Program-made: the position numbers and the translations under genes
Shown here: one piece after another, positions 1 through 13,400 of the stretch
How the letters are laid out: every line of letters begins with the position of its first letter
How positions within the stretch are numbered: position 1 is the first letter of the stretch
Assembly: GCA_020746835.1 (NCBI GenBank)
Contig: JAGPNK010000002.1
Span: 1,736,001 to 1,800,000 of the forward strand
Reading direction: 5' to 3'
Length of the DNA stretch: 64,000 nt
DNA from: Stachybotrys elegans
Taxonomy: Eukaryota; Ascomycota; Sordariomycetes; Hypocreales; Stachybotryaceae
The notes under the pieces: generated by a model
The model's input: the letters and a program-made list of their open reading frames with translations, nothing else
Database searches by the model: none
Told to the model about the DNA's origin: nothing

Positions 1-553
1 GGAAGGTGCCTCGACGGCGACTCAAACCTGATGGAGGACGGCCGCCTGCCGGATTCGTGCTGTGGTAGGATCCTCGGTGCACACCGTGCACGGCATGATG
101 CTGCTGGTGCAGCCGCAGGACGTCGCGGTCGTAGGTGGCGCGGCGAGCTGGGTCTGAAAGGGTTTTGTACGCCTCGGAAAGCTTGGAGAAGGTGTCAGCC
201 GCATTGGGGTCGTCGCGGTTGATATCGGGATGGTGCTTTCTAGATAGGGAGTAGAAGGACCTAGAGTACATATGCAGCGTTAGCCCCTCTGGTATCCTGC
301 ATACAACATTGCGCCGGAAGCCTCCAGCTCGGTGCTTGCGCCATCGGCCTCACTTTTTGATCTCTGCTGTCGAAGCGTCATGGCGCACGTTCAGACGTTC
401 ATAGTGATTTGATAGCGTGCCGTTGCTATCCAAGAAGCGAGCTGATGCGTGGAATGCGCGGCGACAGGTTGGGATGAAGGCATGATTATGATGCCGGGGG
501 GAGAAGCGCAAGGAGGGAGCCGCTTGGAGAGGGAGGCAGGGCTGGCCTGGCAT
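1..553 (-). CDS. DnaJ (J-domain) protein, probably mitochondrial; 3' part off the window
   Basis: J-domain co-chaperone. Exon 1 is 553-354 and exon 2 starts at 260 and runs off the left edge, so the C-terminus is missing. The 93-nt intron (353-261) has a GTGAGG donor and a CTAG acceptor and joins in frame as ..EIKK-SFYSLSRKHHPDIN... The HPD tripeptide, which contacts Hsp70 in all J-domains, lies in exon 2 and is followed by the usual DPNAADTFSKLSEAY helix. The first ~45 residues are rich in Arg, Ser, His and Ala with almost no acidic residues (..TCRRAFHASARF..), which looks like a mitochondrial presequence; targeting is inferred. The start is the first ATG in frame. The gene is divergent from UPF1 across about 720 bp. 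Which J-protein class this is cannot be told without the C-terminus. Confidence 0.85.
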
Positions 554-1273
554 GCCTCATCACGAGTTGCGGGCAGGCCGATGGGGTGTCAATCGGAGAC
601 AAGGCGGTCGGGGGAGGCCTAGCAGAGTGTACTGTAGACCTCGGATCGGGTGTTGGGTGTGTGAGTCCGTGAGAGGCAGCTGTAATGATGAACAAGGTGA
701 TGTAATGGAGGAGGAAAAGAGGCGTGCTATGATAAGAGGATTCGCGATAGCGATAAGCGGGATATTATGCACGTATCGAGGGTCCTACCAGCCCTGTCAC
801 AGGTGTCTGGGCGCGAAATGTCCCACCAAACTCCCCCATCAAGAGGTGTGTGATTCTCACTTCTCGGTCGGATAGAGAATTTGCCCCAGAAACCCGAGTT
901 TGCCCTTTGTACTGGGTCTGATTCCCTTTGTGGCGCCCGGCAATCTTATTTTACCTTGACTTGTTTTCCTGGCTGCGACAGCTGGTCACCCTGTTTTAAC
1001 CACAACTTTCGCCGCGATGATGTGAGGCTACCGCAAACCCTCCAAGTTTCGATTCTCTTTTCAGTCTTGACCCCGAGTCGCCCACCCCGCGATACTACCA
1101 GATTGACACGAGATATTTCAGCGTTCGGTAGGCTCCCAAGCCCGGGCACTTGGCCTAAAAGCTTTGGCCAGGGATTTTTCTCTTTGCACAGGCAGGCTGA
1201 CTTTTGGCACCCAGCAAACGCCGAAGGGTGACGACTTTTCTGTCTCCCCTTCACATAAAACACAGAAAACAAG
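554..1273. other. Intergenic: divergent promoter region DnaJ / UPF1
   Basis: No supported gene. Open frames here are short and have no recognisable protein character. The region must carry the 5' ends of both flanking genes; no specific binding site was identified with confidence. Confidence 0.6.
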
Positions 1274-4200
1274 ATGGAGGGCGCCTTCACCCATGTGGGA
1301 AACCACCTGATCTCCGACTCGGCTGCCGCCATAAATGCTGGTGCAGACGACTTCTCTGCCCTCGACCACGACGAGAGCCTGCTCTATGGCAAGTTTGACG
1401 GCCGGAGCCGACGACGTGCCGATGACGAAGATAACCAGACGGAGGCTTTCGAGGAGGATGAAAACGACAGCCTCAACAGCGTGCCGGTGGATAGAATGGC
1501 TGGAATGAAGCTCAAGGGAGAGGAGGAGGAAAAGGAGCTTCCCGCCCACGCCTGCGCGTATGTCCCCATAGCAAAAGTGCCCCACGTTGTCCTGTTTGAC
1601 TGTGCTGACCTGGCGCCACGATAGATATTGCGGCATACACTCGCCGAGCTGCGTCGTCAAGTGTCTCACCTGCAACAAGTGGTTCTGTAGCGCCCGAGGC
1701 AACGGCTCGTCCACGCACATCGTCAACCACCTCGTCCGAGCCCGCCACAAGGAAGTCCAGCTTCACCCCGAGTCCGCCCTTGGAGACACCGTTCTGGAAT
1801 GCTACAACTGCGGAACAAAGAACACGTTCCTTCTCGGCTTCATCCCCGCCAAGTCCGACACCGTCGTGGTCCTCCTCTGCCGACAGCCGTGTGCTGCGAC
1901 AACGTCCAACAAGGATATGAACTGGGATACTTCGAAATGGCAGCCCCTCATCGAGGAGCGCGCTTTCCTGCCCTGGCTCGTCAACACGCCCTCGGAGTCG
2001 GAGCAGCTCCGAGCACGCCACCTCACGCCCAATACCATTTCCAAGCTGGAGGAGATGTGGAAGGTTTCCCCAAATGCAACCCTTCACGAGCTCGAGCAGG
2101 TGTCCAACCTCGATGACGACCCCAACCCGGTGCTGTTGAAATACGACGACCCTTTCCACTACCAAAACGTATTTGGACCTCTCGTCAAGATGGAATCCGA
2201 CTACGACAAGAAGCTCAAGGAGGCGCAGTCGGAGGACAACCTTACCGTGCAGTGGGATTACGGTCTCAACAACAAGCACCTCGTGAGCTTTGAGCTGCAC
2301 AAGATCGAGTCCGGCGATGTCAAGCTTGCCGTGGGCGACGAGATGCGTCTGCGGTACAAGGGCGAACTACGACCTCAGTGGGAGGGTGTTGGCTATGTCA
2401 TCAAGATCCCTAACAACCTGTCTGACCAGGTGACGCTCGAGCTTCGCAAGACTGGCAACGACAAGTCGGTCCCGACCGATGTGGTCCACAACTTCTCGGC
2501 CGACTATGTCTGGAAGGCCACCTCGTACGACCGCATGCAGCTCGCCATGAAGACGTTTGCCGTCGACGAGATGAGCGTCTCCGGGTACATCTTCCACACG
2601 CTGCTCGGCCACGAGGTCCAGCTGCAACCCATGAAGACGAACTTGCCTAAGAAGTGGTCCGTTCCTGGCCTCCCTGACCTCAACCCGAGTCAGGTCAGCG
2701 CCATCAAGTCTGTCCTCTCCCAGCCGCTCAGCCTCATCCAGGGCCCTCCCGGCACTGGCAAGACTGTCACGTCTGCCACCATCATCTACCATCTTGCCAA
2801 GATGAGCGGCAGCCAGGTGCTCGTGTGCGCACCCTCCAACGTCGCCGTGGATCAGCTCTGCGAGCGCATCCATCTCACCGGGTTGAAGGTGGTCCGCCTC
2901 ACAGCCAAGTCTCGCGAGGATGTTGAATCCTCGGTCAGCTTCCTGGCCCTGCATGAGCAGGTCAGAATGGCAGAGCACAACAGCGAGCTCGTCAAGCTCT
3001 CGCAGCTCAAGAACGACGTCGGAGAACTTTCGAGCCAGGATGAGAAAAAGTTCAAGCAGCTCACCAAGCTCGCGGAGCGCGACATTCTCAACAATGCCGA
3101 GGTGGTTTGCTGCACCTGCGTCGGTGCTGGTGACCCCCGCCTATCCAAGATGAAGTTCCGTAACGTGCTCATCGACGAATCGACGCAGTCGGCCGAACCC
3201 GAGTGCATGATCCCCCTGGTGCTCGGATGCAAGCAGGTTGTTCTTGTCGGTGACCATAAACAGCTGGGTCCCGTCATCATGAATAAGAAGGCTGCCAAGG
3301 CCGGTCTCAGCCAGTCCCTCTTTGAGCGCCTGATCAACCTCCAGCTCAAGCCTATCCGACTCAGCACTCAGTACCGAATGCACCCGTGCCTCTCCGAGTT
3401 CCCTTCCAACATGTTCTACGACGGAACCCTCCAGAACGGTGTGACGCACGAGAGCCGAATTCTGAAGGATGTCGACTTCCCGTGGCCAGTGAATGACACG
3501 CCCATGATGTTCTGGTCCAACTTTGGCCACGAGGAGATTTCGGCCTCTGGAACCTCGTACCTTAACCGGACCGAAGCCTCCAACGTGGAGAAGGCTGTCA
3601 CACGTTTCTTCAAGGCCGGCGTCAAGCCCGAGCACATCGGTGTCATCACCCCGTACGAAGGCCAGAGGAGCTACATTGTGACGACGATGCAGAACTCGGG
3701 AACCTTCAAGAAGGAACTGTACAAGGAGGTTGAAGTTGCGTCTGTGGATGCTTTCCAGGGCCGAGAGAAGGACTTTATTGTGCTGTCGTGCGTCCGATCC
3801 AACGACAACCAGGGCATCGGTTTCCTGTCGGACCCTCGCCGTCTGAACGTGGCCCTGACGCGAGCCAAGTACGGACTCGTCATTCTCGGCAACCCCAAGG
3901 TTCTGTCCAAGCACGAGCTCTGGCATACGCTGCTGGTTCACTTCAAGGACCGCAACTGCTTCGTCGAGGGACCGTTGACCAACCTTCAGGCATGCCTGCT
4001 CCAGTTTAGCCGTCCCAAGGTCAGCTACCGCCAGAAGAACAGCCAGCGCCAGCCCGCTCCCCACAGCAACGGAGGCTTTTCCAACGGCCGATACAACGCC
4101 CCTCCTCCTGGACGCGACTTCGACTCGGGCTCGATGCTGTCCTTTATCCCGGACGACGTCTCCTCGGTTCACGGGTCGACGTTTGGCGGCGCGGCGCTCA

Positions 4201-4595
4201 ACAGCGCATTTCCGCCCATGTTCTCGAGCTTCGCGCCGGAGCAGTGGCCCGGTCTGCCCGGCGTCGGCGGTGCTGGCCGCGGACACAAGGGGCGAGGCCG
4301 TGCGGCGGAGAGCGTGGCAGGAGAAAGCGTGGCCAACTCGGAGCTGACCGACGCTACGACAAGCGTGATTGGAAGCAAGGGGGTCGGGCAAGGCGGTGTC
4401 AGCCTCGGAGCCGGACTCCACGACGCGGTGACGGGCATGCGACCTGTCTCGTACAGCCAGAGCGACCGCCTGAAGCAGTACGTGGAGAACAGCGGGCGCG
4501 GTGGCCCCGGCAGCGGATTTGGACGACGATACGACGACGACGAGAAGAGCATCAGCACGGCGTTCCACAGCCAGGTGGGCGGGGGCTACGACTGA
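1274..4595 (+). CDS. upf1: ATP-dependent RNA helicase UPF1 (nonsense-mediated mRNA decay)
   Basis: Superfamily 1 RNA helicase central to nonsense-mediated decay in the cytoplasm. Exons 1274-1557 and 1625-4595 give 1084 residues, the normal UPF1 length. The intron (1558-1624, GTATGT..ATAG) splits the Cys/His-rich domain: the join restores HACAYCGIH, the first zinc ligands, followed by C..CNKWFC and H..H pairs to about residue 200. Motif I (Walker A GPPGTGKT) is at about residues 468-475, motif II is DEST at 612-615, and the later motifs [25 protein letters not shown] and NVALTRAK all follow in order. The last ~200 residues are Gly/Arg/Ser-rich and low in complexity, as in fungal UPF1. The start is the first ATG after a leader, with no closer alternative. 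Confidence 0.97.
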
Positions 4596-6696
4596 GAGGG
4601 ACACGGACGACGAGATTTGGAAGACAAATCTGCATCATGATATACTTTTTGCCGGTACGACATCATGCTTGATGCTTGGGAATCCTCGCCAGGGCGGCAA
4701 CAACAAGTGCATTGGGACAAAACAAGCTGTTATCTGTTATCTGATAATGGCAGCCATGACCTTTGCGGTTGGAGGGCCAGCGTAGCAACTGTCTTGTGCA
4801 CACGCGGGCAGCCACCAGCGCCTTTGGAGACGCCTGGTTCTACGGGACCCCCAGCCACTATTGGCGGGACAGCCGAGAGACACGATGATTCAGCGCTCGC
4901 CTACGCACGTGTCGACAACTAGGAAAAGAAAAGAAAAACCCTGTACATCTTGGTCGGGGCTCGGTGGCCCTGCTAGAGGAGAAGCGAGTGGCTACGCGGA
5001 TGAGGTTGTAGTTGGACGTATATTTAGAGTTGCGGGAGGGGGGAATGCAGCGGATGTAGGCGGGCGTTGCATGGGCTGCGGAGATGGAGATGGAGGAGGG
5101 GAGAGGCGGGAAAAAGGTAGGCGTCCTCAACGACGAATGGAGAGAGTGTGTGGCTCTCGGTTTCCACCTGTCTTTGAACAAGAAGGTCGACTCTGAGAGA
5201 AGATTGCAATTCATGCCTAACTATAGTCGAAAACAAAGACCAAAAAGAACAATCGTTTGAACGGATGTATATGGCGAGGGGCTAAACGACGGCTTTGGTG
5301 TTGGCTGGCTTGACAGTGTGAGGCAGCTCATGATGTAAGGCCAGATGATTTGGGAGGATGTGCAACGTGGATTAGGGGTGGGGGAGGACGATCCAAGATC
5401 CAGGTAAGATCAGGGTATTATGACTCCGCAGCGAAAGAGGGAGAGGGAGGGGGAAGAGAGAGTGTGTGTGTGGTCGGACGCGGGAGGAATCCAGATTCTG
5501 GGCTCGATCGGCTGGTTCCACGTCACTGACTCCCAGGACTGCGTACCCAATAGCGCATTGGGGAATATTGACAGAATAGGTCGAGATGGGACGGCGGCTC
5601 GAATAGTCGAGAATGCAAGGGTCATGATGCGTCCATGGGCAACCCACTCACCCATGGTGGACTTAATTCGCGACAGACGGCCTCAGGTGAGTGGGTGAGT
5701 GGATGAGTGGGCGGTTGATGCCGCCTCCATCCATTTCTTAGCGCCCTGACCTGGTGACCACGGCGCCATGCGCCACACAAACGTCGCCTGCCTCTCGCTT
5801 TGTTCTGCGTCAGGGATAATGAGACCTCACCGCCGGGGTTACCAGTTTCTATCTGTGAACAAAGAAAAAGCAGGAGGTATTATGTATGTGTCTATGTATG
5901 CAAGGTTGCGTCGGCCCAGCTGACCCTGTTCCCAGGCTGTCACTGCGTTAGCCGGCCTCTTGGCATTTTGCACAGGGCAAACAAGTCATGCTCGCTTGAC
6001 ACCTCGCCGTGCCAAGCCCGTCCATGCCGACGATGCCTGGGCAATCAAAGTCTTGGCTAGGCGATTTCCGAGGGGGCGCCAAAACGTCCCCATTGACCAG
6101 ACGAGAGAGAGAGAGAGAGGGCGTGCGGCGCATAACACCCGCAAATGCACCCATCCATACCTAAGCTATGGAGCAAATGTGCACCTGTTCCTGCTGCTGG
6201 CTGGTCGGTGCCTTACTAGGGACTGCTATTATTCAGTCCAAGCGACTCACCTGAGCCTTGGTACGATTCGGCCGTCTTGCCGGGCCACCCGACCCGGCCT
6301 TCTTTACGTCTTCCATTTATTCTCTCTCTCTTCTTTCATGGCTTCCTCGTATTTAATCTATCCCGTCTCCCTTTACCTCTCGCGCGCCGGCGTTTCGTGT
6401 TTCATGCTCGCTTCCCAGCCCGTACATACATACATACATACAGGCACGCCGCCTTTCTTCTTCTTCTTCTTCTTCTTCTTCTCCTTCTTTTCTTGTACTC
6501 GACTCTACTACCTCTCTACTTGTGATACCCTTTAGGGTGCACGTCTGCTGAGCTTAACCTTATATTGGTCCCGGACCTGCGACTCCGGCTTGAACCTGCA
6601 AAGTGCTCGACTCGTCCCGGCTGTGACAACTCTGGCCTCGCCCTGATCCGATAAAAAGTGTTGCTCGCCGTCTCCGTCCTCAGTCATGCGCTTGTC
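4596..6696. other. Intergenic 2.1 kb: UPF1 3' end and long leader of the GH47 gene
   Basis: No supported gene; the longest open frames encode low-complexity or repeat-derived peptides. It holds a GA run (6103-6119), a short ATAC repeat (about 6422-6441) and a nine-unit TTC run (6455-6481). From about 6300 to 6540 the + strand is strongly pyrimidine-rich, typical of sequence just upstream of filamentous-fungal transcription starts, so the GH47 mRNA probably begins near 6500. Confidence 0.6.
6455..6481 (+). repeat. (TTC)9 microsatellite in pyrimidine-rich leader
   Basis: Nine perfect TTC units inside a longer CT-rich stretch about 215-240 bp upstream of the GH47 ATG. Pyrimidine-rich tracts of this kind are common near transcription starts of filamentous fungi. 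Confidence 0.9.
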
Positions 6697-8489
<1,793 letters not shown>

Positions 8490-8913
8490 TTGGCCTCTTT
8501 ATATCTGACCATGTGATGCAGGCGGTTTATGAACGGATATCGTCATCTCTCCCTGGGTATCATTATATTGCATTGGCAGACATCACTGCCACAAGATGGA
8601 GTTTGGGTGGGACCGCATACAATCACATAGCATAACTGGCGCTGGTGGGATTCTTGTCTTGATATGCATATGGGTAACGAACAAAATATAGATTCCCTAG
8701 AACACAATATATTACAATGCAAAGAAATAATCAGTTGATTGAACTTGAGTGAAGAGACGCCGTATGAAGTCGGAGTGGTTCACGTGATGGGGGGGAGTTG
8801 TTATCGATAAGCACCCGCCTCGAGCCGATAAGCTTGGTCTCTTTTTTTTTTCTTCCCTGTCGCGAAGGCGGGCAAAAGGCAGTTGTAGGATTGTCACCAC
8901 CCAGATACCCATC
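8490..8913. other. Intergenic: GH47 3' end / IMP4 promoter
   Basis: No gene seen. It is AT-rich after 8600, and a T run at about 8832-8842 precedes the IMP4 start by 70-80 bp. Confidence 0.5.
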
Positions 8914-9862
8914 ATGATTGTAAGACAATATATCCCCCGGCAGGACTTCTCAATGCTCACAAATTTATCAGCGCAAACAAGCTCGCCAGCGGCGAGACTA
9001 CCTCTACCGCCGGGCTCTCCTCCTACGAGACTCCGAGATCAGCGAGAAGCGAGCCAAGCTCAAGGCGGCATTGGCATCGGGAAAGCCATTGGACCCCGAG
9101 ATTGCAAACGACAAGGCCCTGCGCAAGGACTACCAGTACGACGAGTCCAAGACGGACCTGACGACGAACGAGCAGCTCGACCTCGACGATGAATACGCCC
9201 AGCTGTCGGGCATCGTCGACCCCCGCGTCCTCGTCACCACCTCTCGCGATCCCTCGGCTAGGCTGGCTGCCTTTGCCAAGGAGATTCGACTCCTGCTGCC
9301 TACGTCGGTGCGGCTGAACCGCGGAAACCTCATCCTGCCCGACCTTGTCCGATCCGCGCAGTCTGCCGGCCTCACGGACTTGGTGGTCCTGCACGAGCAC
9401 CGTGGTACGCCGACGGCCATGACGCTATCGCACTTCCCGCACGGGCCGACCATCTCCTTCTCCCTGCACAACGTGGTGCTGCGCCACGACATCCCCGGGA
9501 GCGTCCGCGGCACGGTGAGCGAGTCGTACCCGCACCTCATCTTCGACGGCTTCACGACGCGGCTGGGCGAGCGCGTGGCCAAGATCCTCAAGCACGTGTT
9601 CCCGCCGCGGGAGCCCATCACGAGCAAGAACAAGGTCGGCAACCGCGTGGTGACGTTCAAGAACATTGAGGACTCGATAGAGGTCCGGCACCATGTGTTT
9701 GTGCGGACGGGCTACGACAGCGTGGAGCTGGCAGAGGTGGGACCGCGGATGACGCTGCGAGTCTTTGAGATTCGCGGAGGGACCCTGGAGAACAAGGACG
9801 GAGACGTGGAGTGGCATCTGTCTCAGTACACGCGAACCGCCAAGAAGAAGAACTATCTGTGA
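8914..9862 (+). CDS. imp4: U3 snoRNP protein Imp4 (Brix domain)
   Basis: Component of the small-subunit processome; with Mpp10 and Imp3 it acts on the U3 snoRNA-pre-18S rRNA hybrid in the nucleolus. Coding exon 1 is only ATG ATT (8914-8919), and exon 2 is 8972-9862, giving 298 residues, close to yeast Imp4 (290). The 52-nt intron has a GTAAGA donor, a GCTCAC branch-like site and a TCAG acceptor. The spliced start reads [20 protein letters not shown], the family's conserved N-terminus, which confirms the tiny coding exon. A basic, helical N-terminal part is followed by the Brix domain (about 85-275), including the PHGPT.SFSL..V.LRHDI strand and LIFDGF. A reader that ignores the intron would start at a wrong internal codon. 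Confidence 0.95.
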
Positions 9863-11440
9863 GGGATGGATTACGCCGGTGCCAAGGTCTCTGTCTCACC
9901 GAGGTGCGAGAGGCATCCTGGACGGAGACTGCCATGTTGGTGACAACTGCGTCAGGTCCATAAGACTGGGATAAATCATTCTGTCGATGCGACGAATGGG
10001 CAGGGAAATGTCAGGACAGTCTAGTCATCCTGGCGCTTGCATCCCGCTCCGCATTGAGAAAACGGCGGCCGCGACAGCAGATGTAGCTCGCATTCGGATC
10101 ACGAGGGTCCAGAGGGCTGTGCTTGGTCAAGGCCGCAGGGACTACAGCGATTGCGGGAGGATTTACACAACGAAAAGTCCGACGGGGCGGGCCAATAGAT
10201 TTACAAGGGGGGCAAGGCGCATGTGCAGTGGCAAAGTCTTTTACGTTTTTCTGGCATTTTGAAATGATATTGGGATTCATGAAGCATACAGGCTGGCGCA
10301 GAGTGCATTGGTTCTCCCGCCTGATCCTGCAACCCCCCCGTTGAGCAGTACCCGTGCCAATCAAATCAGAGACACGCATGAGAATACCCTCCCAGAGACT
10401 CACTGTCGGAACATGGTTGGTGGTGACGAAGACTGAAGACGCAACACCTGTCAGGGCCCTTTTGGCCACTCTAGTCCCACCGACAGATCAATCATTCCAA
10501 CCCCCCGGCATGCTCACTGCCGTTCCAGTGCAATCACGCAGGAGACAAGCCTCAGCCCCAATGACAATGACGAAAATGTCTACGCCCCGTCGGGCTTTTC
10601 GCCTGCCAGTGTATGCATGCAATGTACCTCGCCGCGCGCATTCGGCCGGAGGGTACCTGCCCGTCAATTGTTTGGTTTATTTTTGGCCCGCTGGCTTAGC
10701 TTCAATCGCCCCCCCGAACTTTCCCTCCACTAAACCGCCCTCCCTGCGCTGACGAACAGGTCACCAACAGGTAGCCTAAACCCCCCCTGCTTCTCCCCCA
10801 GGCGTCGTTTTTGGGGATCTAGATGGTTTGGTCCCCATATCTTCCCGCCTTGGGTGTTTCTGTTTTAAAGAAACAACGCCCCCTTCTAGAAAAAAAAAAA
10901 ACAAACGTCGATGCACAAGATCTCGAATAACATCATCCACGATTTTGCCATTTCGTCTCTCTTTCTTTAACTTTAGATACCCCCGAATCGCCTTCCAATT
11001 TCTGACCCTACCTAGACATCATCTCAGCTTTTAGTGGGTGTCTCTAGATTGCAACTTCGGCTTAATTTGTTTGCCTGTTGCCTCTCGCAGGGTCACTTTG
11101 GAGCGGGCGGCCAGCCAACAGGTACGGGTATTTGTTAAGTGGCGCATCCAGACCACGCCTGCAGAACCAAGGCAGGTACTCCGTACCTACCACAGCACCT
11201 CCGAGCTCCCCGCGAAAAACTCCGGGCCTTCCAGCCTCTCTTGTGCTTACCTATCACCTCCAAAACCTCTTCATTCCTACCTATTCCCTACATACTGACA
11301 CTGTCCGCGTTCGCAGCGCCCTCCCGCCTACTGCATCATCCAATACCGCCTGCGACTTTGTTTTACTCCTCCCCCACCCGCCCGCCCTCTAACCTCTTGG
11401 CTCAATCACACCACCGCACGTCGCCATCGCACATTGCATC
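9863..11440. other. Intergenic 1.6 kb: IMP4 3' end and syntaxin leader
   Basis: No supported gene. The distal half is CT-rich and T-rich (about 10870-11400), in keeping with a long 5' leader of the syntaxin gene. It contains GTACTCCGTACCTACC at 11176-11191, a 16-mer found again at 27638-27653. Confidence 0.55.
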
Positions 11441-12611
11441 ATGTCCTACGGGCAGCAGAACCCCTACCAGCAGGGCCCTGACCAAGAGTCGGGCTACGGC
11501 TACGGCCAGGTATGACATCGAATTGAAGGCGCGCAACGAGAGGAATCCAACGCACACACACACACACACTCTCTCTCTCTCTCTCTCCGTCGAGGAGCGG
11601 CGCCCCGTCTAAGACGACGAGGCTAACATCCGTCCCAGGCCAACCCGTACTCCCAGGACCAGTACGAGCTCAACGACTACAACAGCAACGGCAATGGCGC
11701 TCAGGCCCCGGCGCTCCAGACCGCCGTCCTCTCCCAGAACGAATTCCTCGACCGCGTCCAGAAGCTGCGCGAGGACATCAAGAGCCTGACGTATGACATT
11801 GACTACATCGGCCAGCTGCACCAGCGCACCCTCAGCAGCACCGACGGCGGCGCCAACCAGGAGCTCGAGCAGTACGTCGCCCAGACCCAGGTCCGCAACA
11901 CGGCCATCAAGGACGGCATCAAGGGCCTCGAGCGCGACCTCGCCAAGACCACCGACGCCACCCGCAACACCAAGAGCACCCAGCTCCAGTCCCTCAAGAC
12001 CCTCTTCAAGTCGGAGCTCGACAAGTACCAGGGCATCGAGCACGAGTACAAGCAGCGCTACCGCGAGCAGATTGCCCGCCAGTATCGCATCGTCAACCCC
12101 GAGGCCACCGAGGATGAGGTCCGCGAGGCCGCCGAGGCCAACTGGGGCGATGAGGGTGTCTTTCAGATGGCGGTATGTCGCGCAACCCCAGGAGTCGTCC
12201 CGTCCCCGATCACCATGGACAATGGTGCATCAATGGCCACCCAGCTAACACATCCCACAGCTGCGCACTAACCGCACCGGCCACGCCAATTCGCTCCTCA
12301 GCAATGTGCGCGCCCGCCACACCGAGCTCCAGCGCATCGAGCAGACCCTCTTCGAGCTGTCCGTACTCTACCAGGAGCTCGCCACCATTGTCGAGCAGCA
12401 GGACCCCGTCATCCAGGCAGCCGAGGAGAACGCCGACAAGACCAACACCTACATCGGCCAGGGCAACGAGCATATCAAGACGGCCACCGACAGCGCCCGC
12501 CGCGCCCGCAAGCTCAAATGGTGGTGCGCCCTCGTCGTCGTCCTCATCATCCTCGCCGTTGCCTTGGGTGTCGGCCTGGGTATCGGCCTCGCCAACAATG
12601 CCACTTCATAA
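11441..12611 (+). CDS. sso1: Plasma-membrane syntaxin (Sso1/Sso2-type t-SNARE)
   Basis: Qa-SNARE that drives fusion of secretory vesicles at the plasma membrane with Sec9 and Snc. Exons are 11441-11509, 11639-12172 and 12261-12611 (317 residues). The introns have GTATGA and GTATGT donors. A Gln/Tyr/Gly/Asn-rich N-terminus (to about residue 50) is followed by the three-helix Habc domain, for example LSQNEFLDRV..IKSLTYDIDYI. The SNARE motif covers about residues 215-285 with the central glutamine in LATIVEQQ. A single C-terminal membrane anchor (about 288-311, ALVVVLIILAVALGVGLGIGLA) leaves four residues outside. The first intron carries a compound AC/TC microsatellite. Assignment to Sso rather than another syntaxin rests on the overall Habc sequence and terminal anchor. 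Confidence 0.93.
11553..11587 (+). repeat. (CA)n(CT)n compound microsatellite in intron 1 of the syntaxin gene
   Basis: Eight CA units run straight into about nine CT units, all within the first intron (11510-11638), about 50 nt upstream of the acceptor. The CT part may add to the polypyrimidine content before the 3' splice site; that role is inferred. Confidence 0.9.
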
Positions 12612-13400
12612 GCATACTGCCAGGTCGCTGGCTTTACTGGGGAAGCTGCTATATTGACGCACAAAGCTCCGTGTCTGGAGCAACGATATGTTCTTATTCT
12701 TCTTATTTTCAACATTTTCTTCCTACGGTCCCTGCCATACGCCACTTGTCGTGTGGCAGCGACTGATTGCCCTTTGCCGGGCACATAATACGACGTAACT
12801 AATATTCGACGCAACGGCATGATTGGGAACACGACATGGGCAACATAAGCTATGGGAGAGAGGAGGAGGGGCGGCACGTGTCATGATGCTTGAGTTTTTA
12901 TTGTATACCACCGATGAGGTATTTTGACGTATGCGGAGCGTGACTACTAAGGTTACGGGCTTGAATGTCTTGTGGCCTACGGACGAGTTTGGATCCAAGG
13001 CGGTGTTGGTAGTCTTTCTGGCCGATTGTACATATCGAGCACCATCAAAATCTCATCCCCTTGGCTATTCATATTCTTTGTGAAGATGGACATCAAGACC
13101 AGCAATTACGTGGAGTAGAGATCAACCTACAGTAACCAAAACGACTACTGTTACAAGAGACGCCTGAGTGAGGAAATTAGCTATATTTACATGAGGTTCA
13201 TTTTGCATAATTACAGCCTGGGCATTCCCGTCCCAGGTCCTGGGTTTACACACTGGAGACGGACTGTGTTCCAATAAAGACAATATCTCCCTTCGGCCAA
13301 TATCCCAGGCTTCCCTAAAAAAACTCTTACACCAACCAGACGGTCGTCTGGTGCACACATTATTGTAGTCTCCGTTTGCCATGTCCGTTTCTCGAGGCCT
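12612..13400. other. Convergent intergenic: syntaxin and TOM70 3' ends
   Basis: About 790 bp between two stop codons facing each other. No gene is seen. It should hold both 3' untranslated regions and poly(A) sites. Confidence 0.55.

Noticed and set aside
3141..4604. 487-residue open frame antisense to UPF1
   Set aside because: It mirrors the UPF1 coding frame. C/G-ending codon bias removes stops on the opposite strand; the translation has no recognisable domain.
5960..6535. 191-residue + strand frame upstream of the GH47 gene
   Set aside because: Ends in a poly-Phe run that is just the TTC microsatellite; starts in non-coding sequence.
11553..11587. CA/CT repeat as a possible CRISPR-like or functional array
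   Set aside because: Simple dinucleotide repeat within an intron, with no spacers.
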